Shown one piece after another: positions 32,330 through 32,365 of a stretch of 32,365 nucleotides of DNA. The stretch comes from Deltaproteobacteria bacterium (lineage in GTDB: Bacteria; Desulfobacterota; Binatia; UBA9968): positions 1 through 32,365 of the forward strand of contig JACPAM010000251.1 in the NCBI GenBank assembly GCA_016180805.1. Direction: 5' to 3'. The notes beneath the pieces were generated by a model. That model saw nothing but the letters and a program-made list of their open reading frames with translations. It was not told where the DNA came from and made no database searches. Both the position numbers and the translations under genes were made by a program. Positions within the stretch are counted from its first letter, which is position 1. Each line of letters opens with the position of its first letter.

Positions 32330-32365
32330 GGGCGCACTTGAACGCGGACATAGCGGCCGGCGTGC

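Noticed and set aside
1-32365. CRISPR array, prophage, integrative element or biosynthetic gene cluster
   Set aside because: No regularly spaced repeats, integrase, phage structural genes, carrier proteins or synthase modules are visible. The EntE-like ligase alone does not make a siderophore cluster.

Overview
The window reads like a piece of a GC-rich, Gram-negative, heterotrophic environmental bacterium. Support comes from several signal-peptide solute-binding proteins, TRAP-TAXI and tripartite-tricarboxylate transport parts, and many stand-alone catabolic enzymes (amidohydrolases, amidase, CocE hydrolase, acyl-CoA/AMP ligases, cupins). This mix resembles uncultivated soil or sediment lineages such as Binatota, Methylomirabilota/Rokubacteria or Tectomicrobia, but I cannot fix the taxon from the sequence. 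There is no rRNA, tRNA, CRISPR array, integrase or transposase.

The most striking locus is near the right end (30439-31101). A single reading frame for a MerB-type organomercurial lyase homologue (220 residues) is interrupted by exactly two in-frame TGA codons. They fall where MerB has its two catalytic cysteines (Cys96 and Cys159 in the plasmid R831b enzyme). The second TGA is followed at the right distance by a perfect 7-bp hairpin with a GGTC loop, like the E. coli fdhF SECIS. I read this as a selenoprotein with two selenocysteines in the active site. It is preceded by a block of abutting perfect hairpins (30173-30283) and followed by a bicupin gene.

Left region (130-6447, minus strand): a tight operon of an aryl-acid AMP ligase with salicylate-type pocket residues, two amidohydrolases, a FAD monooxygenase of the salicylyl-CoA/anthraniloyl-CoA hydroxylase type, and a TctA permease. 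Together they suggest uptake and CoA-dependent hydroxylation of salicylate or a close relative. Next come a TumE/TumA toxin-antitoxin pair with a palindrome at its start, a decayed MqsA/YgiT-type antitoxin remnant, and an SDR oxidoreductase.

Middle region (9213-17375, minus strand): cupin, CocE-type hydrolase, TAXI binding protein, fused TRAP permease, D-2-hydroxyacid dehydrogenase, then acetoacetyl-CoA synthetase. This looks like an uptake-and-catabolism operon. A 13-bp stem between binding protein and permease appears to sequester the permease ribosome-binding site.

Right-middle region (17624-25106, plus strand): amidase, orphan ABC-type binding protein, a proton-translocating transhydrogenase with an unusual split (domain I alone, domains II and III fused in one chain), a CBS-pair protein and an orphan TctC/Bug binding protein. 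Then a TPM-domain membrane protein (minus), a secreted protein with an apparently complete SAM-methyltransferase domain, a PuuE-like deacetylase (minus) and an MFS transporter.

A roughly 105-bp dispersed repeat occurs four times (window start, 8806, 25193, 26378). All copies lie between genes.
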